A stretch of DNA of 42,037 nt from Acidobacteriota bacterium (GCA_022561975.1 JADFQD010000013.1:1-42037); one strand, 5' to 3'. Counted from the first letter of the stretch, positions 1-8,561 are shown. Numbers and translations: made by a program. Notes: generated by a model from the letters alone, not told the origin.

Positions 1-2342
1 TCGCCTGCGTCGAGGTTGGTATAGATCGCGCGGTTTCGATTTCCGAGATCTACCCAGTCTCGGTCGAAACCCTCGAGCAGGTAGCGATAGCGGTTCTTCT
101 CGGGTGCGGTGTAGTCCAGCGCCGCGAAATCGAAGGTGACCATTGTGTCCTTGTAGTCGAGCTCGATCTCATCGAGCTCGGCGAGCGGCTGGTCGAAGGT
201 GGCCCGCTGGTTGAGTTTGAGGATGCCGGTCAACACAACCGGCGGTACGTGTTCATTGGTTCGAATGTTCTCGGGGTGAAACGCGTTGAAACCGTTGATG
301 CCGCCAAAGAACATCTGGCCGTCGCGGGTGCGCAGGGCCGCAGCGAAATTGAACTCTTCGCTCTGCAGGCCGTGGCTGGTGTTGTAGTTCCGAAAGAGGT
401 CCGTCGCCGGATTGAAGACGGCGAGTCCGCGGTTTGAGCTCAGCCAAAGTTGGCCGCTGTCGTCCCACAGCATTCCGTAGATGACGGAGCTCAAGAGGCC
501 GTCCTTTTTGAGATACCGGTCGAAGACAGCTCGTCCGGCTTTTCGATCGTTCGACCGCCAGCGGTTGAGCCCTCCGCCCTGGGTGCCGATGTAGAGGTCT
601 CCGTTGGGCGCCTCGGTTACGGCCCAAGTGTGACTGCTGCTCAGGCTCTTTGGATTCTTCGGGTCGTTGGAGTAGGAGGCGAAGGTGCCACGATCGCGGT
701 CCATGAGATTCAAACCGCCGCCGTCGGTGCCGATCCAGAAGCTGCCGCTCGAATCTTCGAAAATGGCCACGACGCGATCGCTGCTCAAACTCGACCTGTC
801 GTTCGGGTCGTGCCGATAGCGGATGAAGCCGCCGCTCTTCGGATCGAAGCGATTGAGCCCGCCGCGGTAGGTCCCCACCCAGACTGTACCCAGACTGTCT
901 TCATACAGGGAGGTCACGCCGTTGGAGCTCAGACTCGCCGGGTCATCGGGAGTGTGGTGGAAATGTCTGAAACGCCTCGTCGATGGCGCCAGGTAGTCGA
1001 CTCCATGTCGAACAGTGCCCACCCAAAGGCCGCCCTCGCGATCCGCCATAAGTGATCCGATACGGTCTTCTGCAAGGCTCCCGGGATCTTCGGGATCGTG
1101 GAGAAGGCGCTCGAAGCTCTGCCGGTTTCGGTCCAATCGATTGAGACCTTGGAGGGTTCCTATCCATATCGCTCCGTCGGAGGTTTCCGAGAACGAGGTC
1201 ACGTAGTCGTGACTGAGCTCTGTCGGGTCTTCGCGCTTGGCCCGGTAGTGTGGAAAGGAGCCCGTGGACGGATTCCATTTGTTGATACCGATGCGTGTGC
1301 CCAGCCAAACGACACCACCCCGATCCTGGTAAATCGCGTTGACGCGATCGTCGCTCAGGCTGAAGGGGTCGGCATCATCGTGTCGGTAGACCCTGAAGCT
1401 GTCGGTCACCGGGTCCCACGCGTTGAGACCCTCGTCCGTACTGACGAGAAGAAGGCCGTTGCGGGCCTGATAGATGGCACGAACGGTGCCCGCGGCGAGA
1501 CTCGCGGGATCACCGGGGCGGTTCACGTAACGTTTGAAGGTCGAGCTTCCCGGCTCGAGCCGATTGAGGCCGCCATCCGCTGTACCGATCCAAAGCACTC
1601 CGTCCGTGCTTTCGTAGATCGAGTAGATGCGGTCTCCGCTGATCGATCCTTCGTCCGCCGGATCGTGCCGAAACCGGCGAAAGTTTCGGGTTCCGGCTTC
1701 GAGCAGATTGAGACCCCCGCCATCCGTTCCCACCCAGAGCCGGCCGGCTGAATCTCGAAGCACGTCCCGAACGTGCTCGTGGCTCAAGCTGAACGGATTC
1801 TCGGGGTCGGGAAGGTAGCGGGTGAACGATTGGGTAACCGGGTCAAAGCGGCTGAGCCCTCCGCCGTCCGTCCCGATCCAAAGAATTCCGTCCGCGTCCC
1901 GATGGATGGCTCGCACACGATCACTTCCAAGGCTGTTGGGGTCCTCCGGATTGTGCCGGAAATGGGTGAAGCTCTGGGTATCTTCGTGGAAGCACGCGAG
2001 ACCACCGTTGTCGGTGCCGATCCAAAGCGCTCCGCTTTGATCTTCGACGATCGCTCGGACCGAATCGTGCGAGAGCGAAGCCGGGTCGGCGGGGTCGTGC
2101 TGGAATGCGATGAAGTTGGTGCCGTCGAACCGGTTCAGGCCCTCCTTGGTGCCGAACCACATGAATCCGCGCCGGTCCTGCATGATCGTGTTGACCTCAG
2201 CCTGTGAAAGCCCGTCCCCGAGTGAGATCCGCTGGAATCGAACGTTCTTGTCCGGCTGCGAGCCGACCGCGGGCATGGCCGCCAGCAAGCATGTAACGAA
2301 TACGACCTGAAACCTGGCGATCGAGCGTAGTTTGCCAATCAT
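1..2342 (-). CDS. Two-component-regulator propeller sensor protein, N-terminal part (runs off left edge)
   Basis: About 780 codons are open on the minus strand from the ATG at 2342 to the window edge without a stop. Residues 1-30 look like a signal peptide or membrane anchor (MIGKLRSIARFQVVFVTC...). Then come 14 repeats of about 48 residues with the Reg_prop signature, for example GDGLSQAEVNTIMQDRRG, LWIGTDNGGL and MWFGTKEGLNRFDG. The WxGT cores lie near 2157, 2020, 1880, 1726, 1588, 1440, 1297, 1163, 1014, 880, 733, 590, 448 and 300, which fits two seven-bladed propellers. The last 80 residues (YRYLLEGFDRDWVDLG...) are the start of a Y_Y_Y domain. In this family the periplasmic propeller senses an unknown ligand and is followed by a membrane helix and a histidine kinase, GGDEF or DNA-binding output; that part is outside the window. 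An in-frame ATG at 2354 lies inside the predicted sigma-54 promoter, so I prefer 2342. Confidence 0.9.
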   Translation of the reverse strand, partial: MIGKLRSIARFQVVFVTCLLAAMPAVGSQPDKNVRFQRISLGDGLSQAEVNTIMQDRRGFMWFGTKEGLNRFDGTNFIAFQHDPADPASLSHDSVRAIVEDQSGALWIGTDNGGLACFHEDTQSFTHFRHNPEDPNSLGSDRVRAIHRDADGILWIGTDGGGLSRFDPVTQSFTRYLPDPENPFSLSHEHVRDVLRDSAGRLWVGTDGGGLNLLEAGTRNFRRFRHDPADEGSISGDRIYSIYESTDGVLWIGTADGGLNRLEPGSSTFKRYVNRPGDPASLAAGTVRAIYQARNGLLLVSTDEGLNAWDPVTDSFRVYRHDDADPFSLSDDRVNAIYQDRGGVVWLGTRIGINKWNPSTGSFPHYRAKREDPTELSHDYVTSFSETSDGAIWIGTLQGLNRLDRNRQSFERLLHDPEDPGSLAEDRIGSLMADREGGLWVGTVRHGVDYLAPSTRRFRHFHHTPDDPASLSSNGVTSLYEDSLGTVWVGTYRGGLNRFDPKSGGFIRYRHDPNDRSSLSSDRVVAIFEDSSGSFWIGTDGGGLNLMDRDRGTFASYSNDPKNPKSLSSSHTWAVTEAPNGDLYIGTQGGGLNRWRSNDRKAGRAVFDRYLKKDGLLSSVIYGMLWDDSGQLWLSSNRGLAVFNPATDLFRNYNTSHGLQSEEFNFAAALRTRDGQMFFGGINGFNAFHPENIRTNEHVPPVVLTGILKLNQRATFDQPLAELDEIELDYKDTMVTFDFAALDYTAPEKNRYRYLLEGFDRDWVDLGNRNRAIYTNLDAG

Positions 2343-2357
2343 GACTATTGCCATATG

Positions 2358-2374
2358 CGCAACTGTCGTGCCAG
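2358..2374 (-). promoter_or_regulatory. Near-consensus sigma-54 (-24/-12) promoter
   Basis: Minus-strand CTGGCACGACAGTTGCG matches the RpoN consensus TGGCACG-N4-TTGCW at every strongly conserved base; only the final W is G. GG and GC are ten bases apart. The expected start point, about 12 bases after the GC, is near 2347, only about five bases before the ATG of the propeller gene, so the transcript would be almost leaderless. Confidence 0.7.
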
Positions 2375-2940
2375 TGCCGGCTCGGAGAGAGGCGATCCTC
2401 CAAGTGGCCAGCTGGGTGGTAAACCCTCATGAAGATCAATAGCTTAAGGACCAGAGGCTCGATTCTTGTTTGCCGGTCGAGCGAGAGACGGATCGCGGCG
2501 CGCCGAAATTTCGGTTGAAACAGCAAAACTGAATCGTCCCTGCCGACGTCGGATATGGCTGCTCATGGTAGAAATCCAGGTGGCCGCGCGCCGCGATGCC
2601 GCTGACCACTGCGGCCGCCCGAGCGTCGTTGAGAGCAGATTCTGGGTTCTCATATGGCGCGAGAGGGCGGATCTCGGGTTCTTTCGGGCGGCAGGATAGG
2701 GGAATTTCGCCCGGGGAGGATCTGGCCTGTTTGGGGAATCGCAGGCCGCAAGCCCGGGCTGGTCGCTCGAGATCGTGCGCTGCTCGTACAGCGCGAGAGC
2801 ACTCGACAGGCTTGGCTCGGCCCAACAACTCAGAGCTTTTCATCTGACCTCTCGTCGCGAGCTCGATGCCGAATGGAGCCGAGCTAGTTATCGACCCGTG
2901 AGCAAATGCGAATGGCACAACCGTTGCTGAGTGGAGTCAT
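2375..2940. other. Non-coding stretch, no gene recognised
   Basis: There are open frames on both strands (a 160-codon minus frame at 2436-2918 is the longest), but none gives a recognisable domain and all are rich in Arg, Ser and Pro as expected from antisense high-GC sequence. With decayed genes just downstream, this is probably eroded sequence. I see no RNA gene or riboswitch that I can name. Confidence 0.5.
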
Positions 2941-3058
2941 GTGAACGACACCGGATCTTCTCCTCTGCGTTCTTGCGCTCGGTGACGTCTCGAACCGTAG
3001 CGGTCACGATCAGAGCTCTTCCTCCTTCCCGTTCGGCAACTTCGGTCTGCTGCTCGAC
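2941..3058 (-). pseudogene. Fragment of a PAS/PAC sensor domain
   Basis: A minus-strand frame reads [13 protein letters not shown] followed by [20 protein letters not shown], the typical end of a PAS domain (last strand plus the DVTERKxAEE linker helix seen in sensor kinases and diguanylate cyclases). It has no start, no PAS core and no output domain, and it abuts the plus-strand EAL remnant head-to-head. I read it as debris of a PAS-containing signalling gene, perhaps once joined to the EAL protein and separated by an inversion. The motif is seen directly; the history is inference. Confidence 0.5.
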
Positions 3059-3744
3059 ATGGCGCTCGACGCCGTCCGACGAGGTCAGCCGGGCGAGCGC
3101 ATGAAGCTCGAAAGCGATCTGAACATGGCTCTAGGGAACGGAGAGCTGGAACTCTTCTATCAGCCACAAGTGGAGCTGATCAGCGGACAGATCGTGGGTG
3201 TCGAGGCGCTGCTGCGCTGGAACCACCCGGAGTTAGGCCTGCTGGGTCCGGACGAGTTTCTTGACATTGCAGAAGAGACCAATCTGATTTTTCCGATCGG
3301 GGAGTGGGTCCTGAAGACGGCTTTCGCTCAGGCCAAGCAATGGCAGACGGCGTGTTTTCCGCCGCTGCGAATGGCGGTCAACCTCTCAGTTTGAAGATCG
3401 ACAGATCGTTTCTGAAGGGCGTGCCGGGCGAGACCGATATGGAAGGAATCGTGTCGGCGATTATCGCCATGGCCGGCAGCCTTGGCCTCGAGGTGATTGC
3501 GGAAGGCGTGGAGGAAGAGGCTCAGGTGAACTTTCTGCTCAGTCACGGTTGTACCCGCTGCCAAGGTTATCTTTTCAGCAGGCCCCAGCGCGCCGCGCAG
3601 ATTCGGGCCATGCTCGAGACAGGAGAGGGCCTGGAGAAGTCGGTCGAAGCGCCGGCGCCGCGGTCCGTCCGGACGGTCGAGTCGAGCGATCGGGCGGTCG
3701 CGAGCCGTGTCGAGCGAGACCACCCGCTGAGCGCCGCGTCGTAG
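3059..3744 (+). pseudogene. EAL-domain c-di-GMP phosphodiesterase, internally deleted
   Basis: The first part (to the stop at 3394) has the start of an EAL domain: [20 protein letters not shown], then [12 protein letters not shown], up to MAVNLS. The frame then ends at once. In another frame the domain resumes at [11 protein letters not shown] and continues through [11 protein letters not shown] and GYLFSRP to 3744. Roughly 70 residues between the NLS and LKIDRSF segments are missing, including the ExTE and DDFG metal-binding segments, and the join is out of frame. EAL proteins hydrolyse c-di-GMP, usually after GGDEF or PAS domains; here the N-terminus is also gone. No activity is expected. 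The start given is simply the first ATG in the frame. Confidence 0.8.
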
Positions 3745-3766
3745 GCGAAGGACGAGAAAATAGGTG

Positions 3767-3785
3767 GGGTCATTGAATTTGACCC
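3767..3785. repeat. Small hairpin, REP-like
   Basis: GGGTCA (3767-3772) and TGACCC (3780-3785) form a perfect stem around a 7-base AT-rich loop. It lies between two decayed genes. Its shape resembles short extragenic palindromes moved by REP-associated transposases; there is no transposase in the window, so this is only a resemblance. Confidence 0.4.
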
Positions 3786-3830
3786 GTTGAAATCTATACT
3801 GGTGGGGACTCGATCGGTGAGAATAGGGGC

Positions 3831-4543
3831 GTGCCGGAAAACGATGCCATTGCCGACGCCTCGCCGGCCCTCGCCCGGCTGCTGTCGCCCCTGGGCGAGC
3901 GTGTGGCCTTTCCTCCCGACATTCCGTTTCAGGCGGCTCAAGCCCGGGGCAAGGCGCTCAACGCGACCATCGGCCAGATCACCGACGGTCGCTGGTCGCC
4001 GACATGTTCGGGGGACCGGGCCAGTGGGTGGCGGTACCGGCCCCGTTCTGGGGCAACTACCGGCAGACTTTTGCTGTGCGCACAGGCGCGCAGATCGTCA
4101 CCGCCCCGGCCTACCGTGGGGGTCGCTTCAAGTGTCTCACCCGGGCTACGGTCGGCTCGCCGCCAGCGGCGACCCAGGTCATCGTTCTGCAGGCCTTGAA
4201 GAGCGAGTCTGCGCGAGCGGAAGTCGAAGAGATTCGTCGGCGCTTGGCTGCGCGCTATCGGGTACTGAAGGAAGCCCTCACGGCCCTCGATCCGAAACTT
4301 CTGCGGCCGCTGCCCTTCAACGCGGGCTGCTTTGCGTTGCTGGAGCTCGACCCCGCTACAGGTCTTCGTGCCGACGATATCCGGCGCCACCTCCTCGACC
4401 ACCATGACACCGGCGTGATCGCGATCGGTGAGAGCCATCTTCGTATCGCCTTCTGTTCGGTGCGCAAGAGTGCCCTGCCGGAGCTGGTGGAACGGCTAGA
4501 ACGGGGTGTGGCCGACCTCTTCACCGGTGGCTCCGACTTGTAG
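3831..4543 (+). pseudogene. PLP-dependent aminotransferase (class I/II fold), deleted and frameshifted
   Basis: A GTG at 3831 opens a frame with a typical N-terminus (FPPDIPFQAAQARGKALNAT, then IGQITDG). Near 4000 the similarity moves to another frame: GGPGQWVAVPAPFWGNYRQT, followed by a run that jumps from RTGAQIVTAPAYRGG to TRATVGSPPAATQ, then a good C-terminal domain (LRPLPFNAGCFALLEL, HDTGVIAIGESHLRIAF) to the TAG at 4541. Intact enzymes of this fold are about 400-450 residues; here the segment with the aspartate that binds the PLP pyridine nitrogen and the Schiff-base lysine is missing. It is therefore non-functional. Family assignment is from motif memory; the exact substrate class is unknown. 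Confidence 0.6.
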
Positions 4544-4609
4544 CGGTCGAGCTCCGTCTCGACTGTCTTCGTTACTTCGACCCACGGTCGACACGGAGGT
4601 CGACCGCTA
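4541..4609. repeat. Inverted repeat after aminotransferase remnant
   Basis: 4541-4563 and 4587-4609 are 23-base arms complementary except at two positions, with a 23-base spacer. The left arm begins with the TAG stop of the remnant. It could fold as a terminator-like stem or be a small palindromic repeat; there is no T-run. Confidence 0.55.
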
Positions 4610-4718
4610 CACCTGCCGTCGACTTCCCCCGGAGCAAGGCGACCGCCTCGGACGGGTGCTTCACGTTCGGGCACAGATCAAGGCTAAGATTCTCTTTGTT
4701 CTCGTGAGCTGAGAAGCG

Positions 4719-5960
4719 ATGAAGTGGGACCGAATCAACAAGCGCCGCGCTCTGGTTTGGGGAGCCTGGGCCGTGGTCCTGCTGATCGGCCTTGCAGGGC
4801 TCTTCGTCTGGCACTCGATCCGGTCCTACGAGGCCGCGCTTCGCGAGTTCGAAGTCCACGTGGGGTCAGCGAATCACCAAGATTACCTGCGAGACGCCGT
4901 GCCGGACGACCGCAATGCCGCGCTCGCGTTCGGGAAGGCGGCGTCGGGCATCGAGATCGGCAGAGAATGGTCTCGAACTCCGGAGCCGGTCGCTTGGTCT
5001 GCGGCGACCGAGGCGGCCGTGCGCGAAGTGCTCGGCCGCAACCAGGCGGCACTGGACGCCTTGCAGGCTGCGACCGAGCTTCCGAGTTGCGTCTGGCCGT
5101 CGATGCTCTCAGCGGGTGCGGATTCCCTGCTCCTGGCACTTCGGGCTGCGAGGCTCCTACGCCTGCAGGGGTTTGTCGGCGTGGTCGAGACGGATCAAGA
5201 TCGGATTGAGCGATCTTTTGGAGTCCTGGGTGATCTTGCCGAGTGTCTCTACGCTCAACCCCATCTCGTCGGCTCGCTGATCGCGGCCTCCGTCGAACGA
5301 ACACGGCTGGAGGTGATTCAGGCGGCGGTATCGAGTCCCGGCACCGGCTCAGGACTGCTCGAGCACTTTAGAGCCGAGCTCGAGAGAAGCTCGCGGGTCG
5401 ATCGCGTGCGGTGGGCGGTCGCCGCCGAGGGCGCCTTTGCGTTTCGTTTGGTGGAAGACAGCGAGTCCGGCGTCCTGCCGCTGAGCGGCGGGCCTCTACG
5501 GTCTGTATTTTCGAAGCGACTCGCGACAGCCTTGGCTTCGCGGTGGGTGGAGTTCGCGGCTTGGAGCGAAGAGCCGTTCGAGGAATTGTTGAGTGAATCG
5601 CCCGCAGTACGAGAAACCGGGCTCTCGGTAGCCGGGCTCGTGGCAGACATGACGATCGCTAGTCTGCGCCACGCGATTGTGACCCTGCGTACGAATGGAG
5701 CCCTGGCCGATCTGGCCCTGGTTGCAATCGAGGGGCGGCTCTACGGTCGACGTCATGGCAGCTATGACGGCGCCTTCGACGAGCGAGCTGGAGTCGATGT
5801 CCTGAACGAGGGGGACGGTTCCGCCGTGCTGGTCGACTCAAAGCTCGGGTCGCTGCTGCGTGTCTACCTGATCTCGTCGGCAGAAGGCCGGACCCTCGAC
5901 GCGGAGTCGACTCTCGACCTGACGGTCTGGCGGTTGCCGCCGCCGATCGCCGAGCGCTGA
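4719..5960 (+). CDS. Membrane-anchored protein of unknown function
   Basis: 413 residues from the ATG at 4719, preceded by a weak GAG-rich ribosome site. Residues 9-31 (ALVWGAWAVVLLIGLAGLFV) form one N-terminal membrane helix after a basic start, so the remaining 380 residues are probably periplasmic. The body is helical and rich in Ala, Leu, Arg and Glu, with no motif I recognise and no cysteine-rich or catalytic signature. The pattern (short anchor, then a long alpha-helical region with a DAVPDDRNAALAFG segment) resembles uncharacterised proteins of Acidobacteriota and Planctomycetota, but I cannot name a family. It stands alone between decayed genes and a convergent DUF2461 gene 18 bases away. 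Confidence 0.75.
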   Translation: MKWDRINKRRALVWGAWAVVLLIGLAGLFVWHSIRSYEAALREFEVHVGSANHQDYLRDAVPDDRNAALAFGKAASGIEIGREWSRTPEPVAWSAATEAAVREVLGRNQAALDALQAATELPSCVWPSMLSAGADSLLLALRAARLLRLQGFVGVVETDQDRIERSFGVLGDLAECLYAQPHLVGSLIAASVERTRLEVIQAAVSSPGTGSGLLEHFRAELERSSRVDRVRWAVAAEGAFAFRLVEDSESGVLPLSGGPLRSVFSKRLATALASRWVEFAAWSEEPFEELLSESPAVRETGLSVAGLVADMTIASLRHAIVTLRTNGALADLALVAIEGRLYGRRHGSYDGAFDERAGVDVLNEGDGSAVLVDSKLGSLLRVYLISSAEGRTLDAESTLDLTVWRLPPPIAER

Positions 5961-5971
5961 GCGACGCTCAG
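5957..5971. terminator. Possible bidirectional stem between convergent genes
   Basis: CTGAGCG-A-CGCTCAG is a perfect palindrome that contains the TGA stop of the upstream gene, in the 18-base gap to the convergent DUF2461 gene. It is short and has no T-run, so a terminator role is only possible. Confidence 0.25.
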
Positions 5972-5978
5972 GCTAGTA

Positions 5979-6665
5979 TTAGTACGCGACCTTGACAGCT
6001 TCACACAGAGCCTCGACCAAGGCGCTTCCGGTTCGGCACAAGTCGGTGTAGCGTTTCAAGAAATCCTTGGCGGTAACGTCTTTCTGGCTGAGCTTGTGAA
6101 CGGCGATGAAGTCCTTGCGCTTGAGGTCCTCGATCAAGGGGTGGTCTGGATCAAAGCCCCGTGGCGGGCGTTTGAGGCTGTCGCCGGTCAGCTCGAAAGT
6201 CTCGCGGAAGCGTTTGGCGCCGGTGAGTCGCTGCCAGCGAGCGGTGTTGTCGATAAGGAAGCTGCGGATGTTCTTGGTGGCCTCTCCGTCCGGATGCCAG
6301 ATTCCGACGCCGGCGAAGCAGCCGCCGGGCTCGAGGTGAAGGTAAAACCCAGGGGCGTGTACGTCCTTGCCCGCCCTGTGGCGAAACTGGATGCCGGTGT
6401 GGGTCTTGTACGGACTCTTGTCCTTGGAGAAGCGAACATCACGGTGGATTCGAAAGAGCGAACCGCCCACCTTGCGTGGGTCGGCACGGAAGTGCGGACT
6501 GATTTTTCGCAGCTGAGGCCCAAAGTCGCTGATGAAGGCCTGTGCCGGCTCGCGCAGCTGGTCTTCGTATCGGTCCTTGTTGGCTTGGAACCAATCCCGA
6601 TCGTTGTGGACGGCCAGGTCCCTGAGGACCTTGAAAAGTGCGGGACTGAAGTGGGCTTGTGACAT
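5979..6665 (-). CDS. DUF2461 family protein
   Basis: 228 residues, the usual length of the DUF2461/TIGR02453 family. Signature segments are visible: LAVHNDRDWFQANKDRYED near residues 16-34, FRIHRDVRFSKDKSPYKTH near 71-89, and GFYLHLEPGGCFAGVGIWHP near 105-125. The function of the family is not established. The ATG at 6665 has a good ribosome site (AGGAGG seven bases upstream). It lies 25 bases downstream of ychF on the same strand, so the two are probably cotranscribed. Confidence 0.9.
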   Translation of the reverse strand: MSQAHFSPALFKVLRDLAVHNDRDWFQANKDRYEDQLREPAQAFISDFGPQLRKISPHFRADPRKVGGSLFRIHRDVRFSKDKSPYKTHTGIQFRHRAGKDVHAPGFYLHLEPGGCFAGVGIWHPDGEATKNIRSFLIDNTARWQRLTGAKRFRETFELTGDSLKRPPRGFDPDHPLIEDLKRKDFIAVHKLSQKDVTAKDFLKRYTDLCRTGSALVEALCEAVKVAY

Positions 6666-6690
6666 ATCGGCCTCCTATCTTGCGGAACCG

Positions 6691-7746
6691 TCAGATGTTG
6701 AAACGCACGTGCATTACCTCGCCGTCCTGCACCACATGCTGCTTACCTTCGAGTCTTAGGACCCCGGCCTCGCGGCACTTTGCTTCCGATCCGAGCTCGA
6801 GAAGTTTGTCCCACTCTACGACCTCGGCGCGGATGAAGCCGCGTTCGAGATCGGAGTGGATGGTGCCGGCGGCTTTCTGGGCGACGGTTCCCGCGGGAAC
6901 GGTCCAGGCTCGGCATTCGTCTTCGCCGACGGTGAAAAACGAAATCAACCCGAGAAGCTCGTAGCTCGCCCGAATCACGCGCTCGAGGCTGGGTTCCTCG
7001 AGGCTGAGGTCGGCCAGGAAGTCCTTCTGCTCGTCTTCCGGGAGGGCCGCGATGTCGGCCTCGATCGGAAGGCTCATCACGATGGTTTGGACATCCGTAT
7101 CTGTGTCCGGCGCCATCGTGTCGAGGGCGTCTTCGCCGACGTTCCAGATCACCAGCTGTGGCTTGGCCGAGAGCAGTTGGAAGCCACGCAGGCGTTTCTC
7201 GTCGGCTTCAGCCAGCTCGACCTGCCGGAGCGGGGTCTCGCTCTCGAGCGCCGGTTTGATGGTTTCGACGAGTAGCTCTTGCTCCCGTTTTTCACCCGGA
7301 GTGATACCGCGCTTCTGATTCTTCTCCAGCCGATCGATCCGTCTCTCGACCAACTCGAGGTCGGCGAAGATCAGTTCGAGATCCAACGAAGCCAGGTCGC
7401 GCGTGCCGTTGACCGATCCCTCGGGGTGCGGGATCTCCTCGTCATCGAACGCTCGCACGACGTGGACGAGAGCGTCGACGTCCTTGAGCTGGTTCAGGTT
7501 GAGATCGGCCGATCCCACCTGCTTGGTCACTCCCGGGATGTCTACGAACTGCACCGTTGCCGGGGTCTCTTTCTTGGGCTTGTAGAGCGCCGAGAGGCTC
7601 TTCAGCCGATCGTCGGGGACCAGGCAGATCGCCAGATGAGCCTCCGAACTTTTGGAGAACTTGTCCGTCGTCTCGCGCGAGGCGGTCAGGAGATTGAAAA
7701 GAGTGGTTTTTCCGGTCTTGGGGAAGCCGACGATTCCGAGTTGCAT
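6691..7746 (-). CDS. ychF: Ribosome-associated P-loop ATPase YchF (Obg family)
   Basis: 351 residues, close to the usual 360. Residues 7-15 are the P-loop GFPKTGKTT; DIPG follows as G3; NVGE takes the place of the NKxD guanine-specificity motif, which is the known reason why YchF/OLA1 prefers ATP over GTP. A coiled-coil arm (LVERRIDRLEKNQKRG) follows the G domain, and the C-terminal TGS-like domain ends with KQHVVQDGEVMHVRFNI. The family binds ribosomes and is linked to stress responses and translation start. The ATG at 7746 is preceded by GAGG. It is longer and more conserved than its neighbours and is the most clearly housekeeping gene of the window. Confidence 0.96.
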   Translation of the reverse strand: MQLGIVGFPKTGKTTLFNLLTASRETTDKFSKSSEAHLAICLVPDDRLKSLSALYKPKKETPATVQFVDIPGVTKQVGSADLNLNQLKDVDALVHVVRAFDDEEIPHPEGSVNGTRDLASLDLELIFADLELVERRIDRLEKNQKRGITPGEKREQELLVETIKPALESETPLRQVELAEADEKRLRGFQLLSAKPQLVIWNVGEDALDTMAPDTDTDVQTIVMSLPIEADIAALPEDEQKDFLADLSLEEPSLERVIRASYELLGLISFFTVGEDECRAWTVPAGTVAQKAAGTIHSDLERGFIRAEVVEWDKLLELGSEAKCREAGVLRLEGKQHVVQDGEVMHVRFNI

Positions 7747-7859
7747 GGTTCCTCGAGTTTGGTTTCGGATGGAGTCGCAGTCTAACGAGGTTTCTGCCGG
7801 AAAGGAGGGCGGTTTCGCGTCTTGTTGGGGGCTGGGGACGGAGGATCAGCGAGCTGAAG

Positions 7860-7893
7860 ACATAAATATGGAGAGTATGATATGCTTTTATGT
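7860..7893. promoter_or_regulatory. Palindromic operator / promoter of the toxin-antitoxin pair
   Basis: ACATAAA (7860-7866) and TTTATGT (7887-7893) form an inverted repeat in an unusually AT-rich patch that also contains TATGAT, a plausible -10 box, and GGAGAG, the antitoxin ribosome site. VapB proteins normally repress their own operon by binding such palindromes. The repeat spans the start at 7882. Confidence 0.5.
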
Positions 7894-8130
7894 ATGAGAA
7901 CCACCGTGGACATCAACGATGAGTTGATGCGGCTGGCCAAGCAGCGTGCGGCGAACGAGGGCGGAAGTTTGAAGAGTGTGGTTGAGCAGGCTCTGAGGGC
8001 TCACCTCTCGGCTCCGGCGCGGCGACCTCGGTACAAGCTGCAATGGCGAACTGAGAAGGGGACTCTCCAGCCGGGAGTGGATTTAAACGATCGCGATTCA
8101 CTCTTCGATCTGATGGAGGGCCGAGGTTGA
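7882..8130 (+). CDS. vapB: VapB-like antitoxin (ribbon-helix-helix)
   Basis: 82 residues. The N-terminal RTTVDINDELMRLAKQ is the beta strand plus first helix of the MetJ/Arc-type fold that binds operator DNA; the C-terminal part (RYKLQWRTEKGTLQPGVDLN) would wrap the toxin. The stop overlaps the toxin start by four bases (TTGA), the usual arrangement. The start is uncertain: ATG 7882 has GGAGAG six bases upstream, whereas ATG 7894 gives the more typical family start MRTTVDIND but has no ribosome site. I use 7882 because of the Shine-Dalgarno sequence. Confidence 0.85.
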   Translation: MLLCMRTTVDINDELMRLAKQRAANEGGSLKSVVEQALRAHLSAPARRPRYKLQWRTEKGTLQPGVDLNDRDSLFDLMEGRG

Positions 8131-8561
8131 TCGCTCTCGACACCAACATCCTTCTCCAAGCTCGGCGCCAGGAACTCGAGTACCACAAAGAAGCCAAGGC
8201 TAAGTTGAAGAGGCTCGCCGAGGGCGATGAAGTCTGGGCGATCCCCTGGCCGTGTGTGTATGAGTTCCTTCGCGTTGTGACCCATCTACGTGTATTCGAC
8301 CCGCCGACTCCGCTCGACGCCGCCCTTGCCGATCTCGACTCGCTTCTAAGATCGCCCTCCCTCGTTCTTCTCGGAGAAGGACGACGGCATCCGGCTCACA
8401 TGGCCCGAATGATGAGCGAGGGTCGGGCGACCGGAAATCTCGCGCACGATGCCCACATCGCCGCTTTGGCGCTCGAGCATGGCGTGAAGGAACTCTGGAC
8501 TCTGGACCGCGATTTCTCTCGTTTCCCAGGTCTTTCCGTACGGAACCCCTTCCGGAGCTGA
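8127..8561 (+). CDS. vapC: VapC-like PIN-domain ribonuclease toxin
   Basis: 144 residues from a TTG start inside the antitoxin stop. The PIN domain starts MIALDTNILLQ (first acidic residue Asp5), with the conserved Glu in PCVYEFLRVV, an Asp in LAHDAHIAALA and the final acidic site in WTLDRDFSRFPG. These four acidic positions bind the metal ion of the nuclease. VapC toxins cleave tRNA or rRNA when not held by VapB. The length and the TLDRDFSRFPGL ending match the mycobacterial-type PIN subgroup. The set looks intact. The gene ends 22 bases from the convergent RND operon. Confidence 0.9.
   Translation: MIALDTNILLQARRQELEYHKEAKAKLKRLAEGDEVWAIPWPCVYEFLRVVTHLRVFDPPTPLDAALADLDSLLRSPSLVLLGEGRRHPAHMARMMSEGRATGNLAHDAHIAALALEHGVKELWTLDRDFSRFPGLSVRNPFRS

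Noticed and set aside
2436-2918. 160-codon minus-strand open frame
   Set aside because: No domain, no ribosome site and biased composition; it lies in an eroded region.
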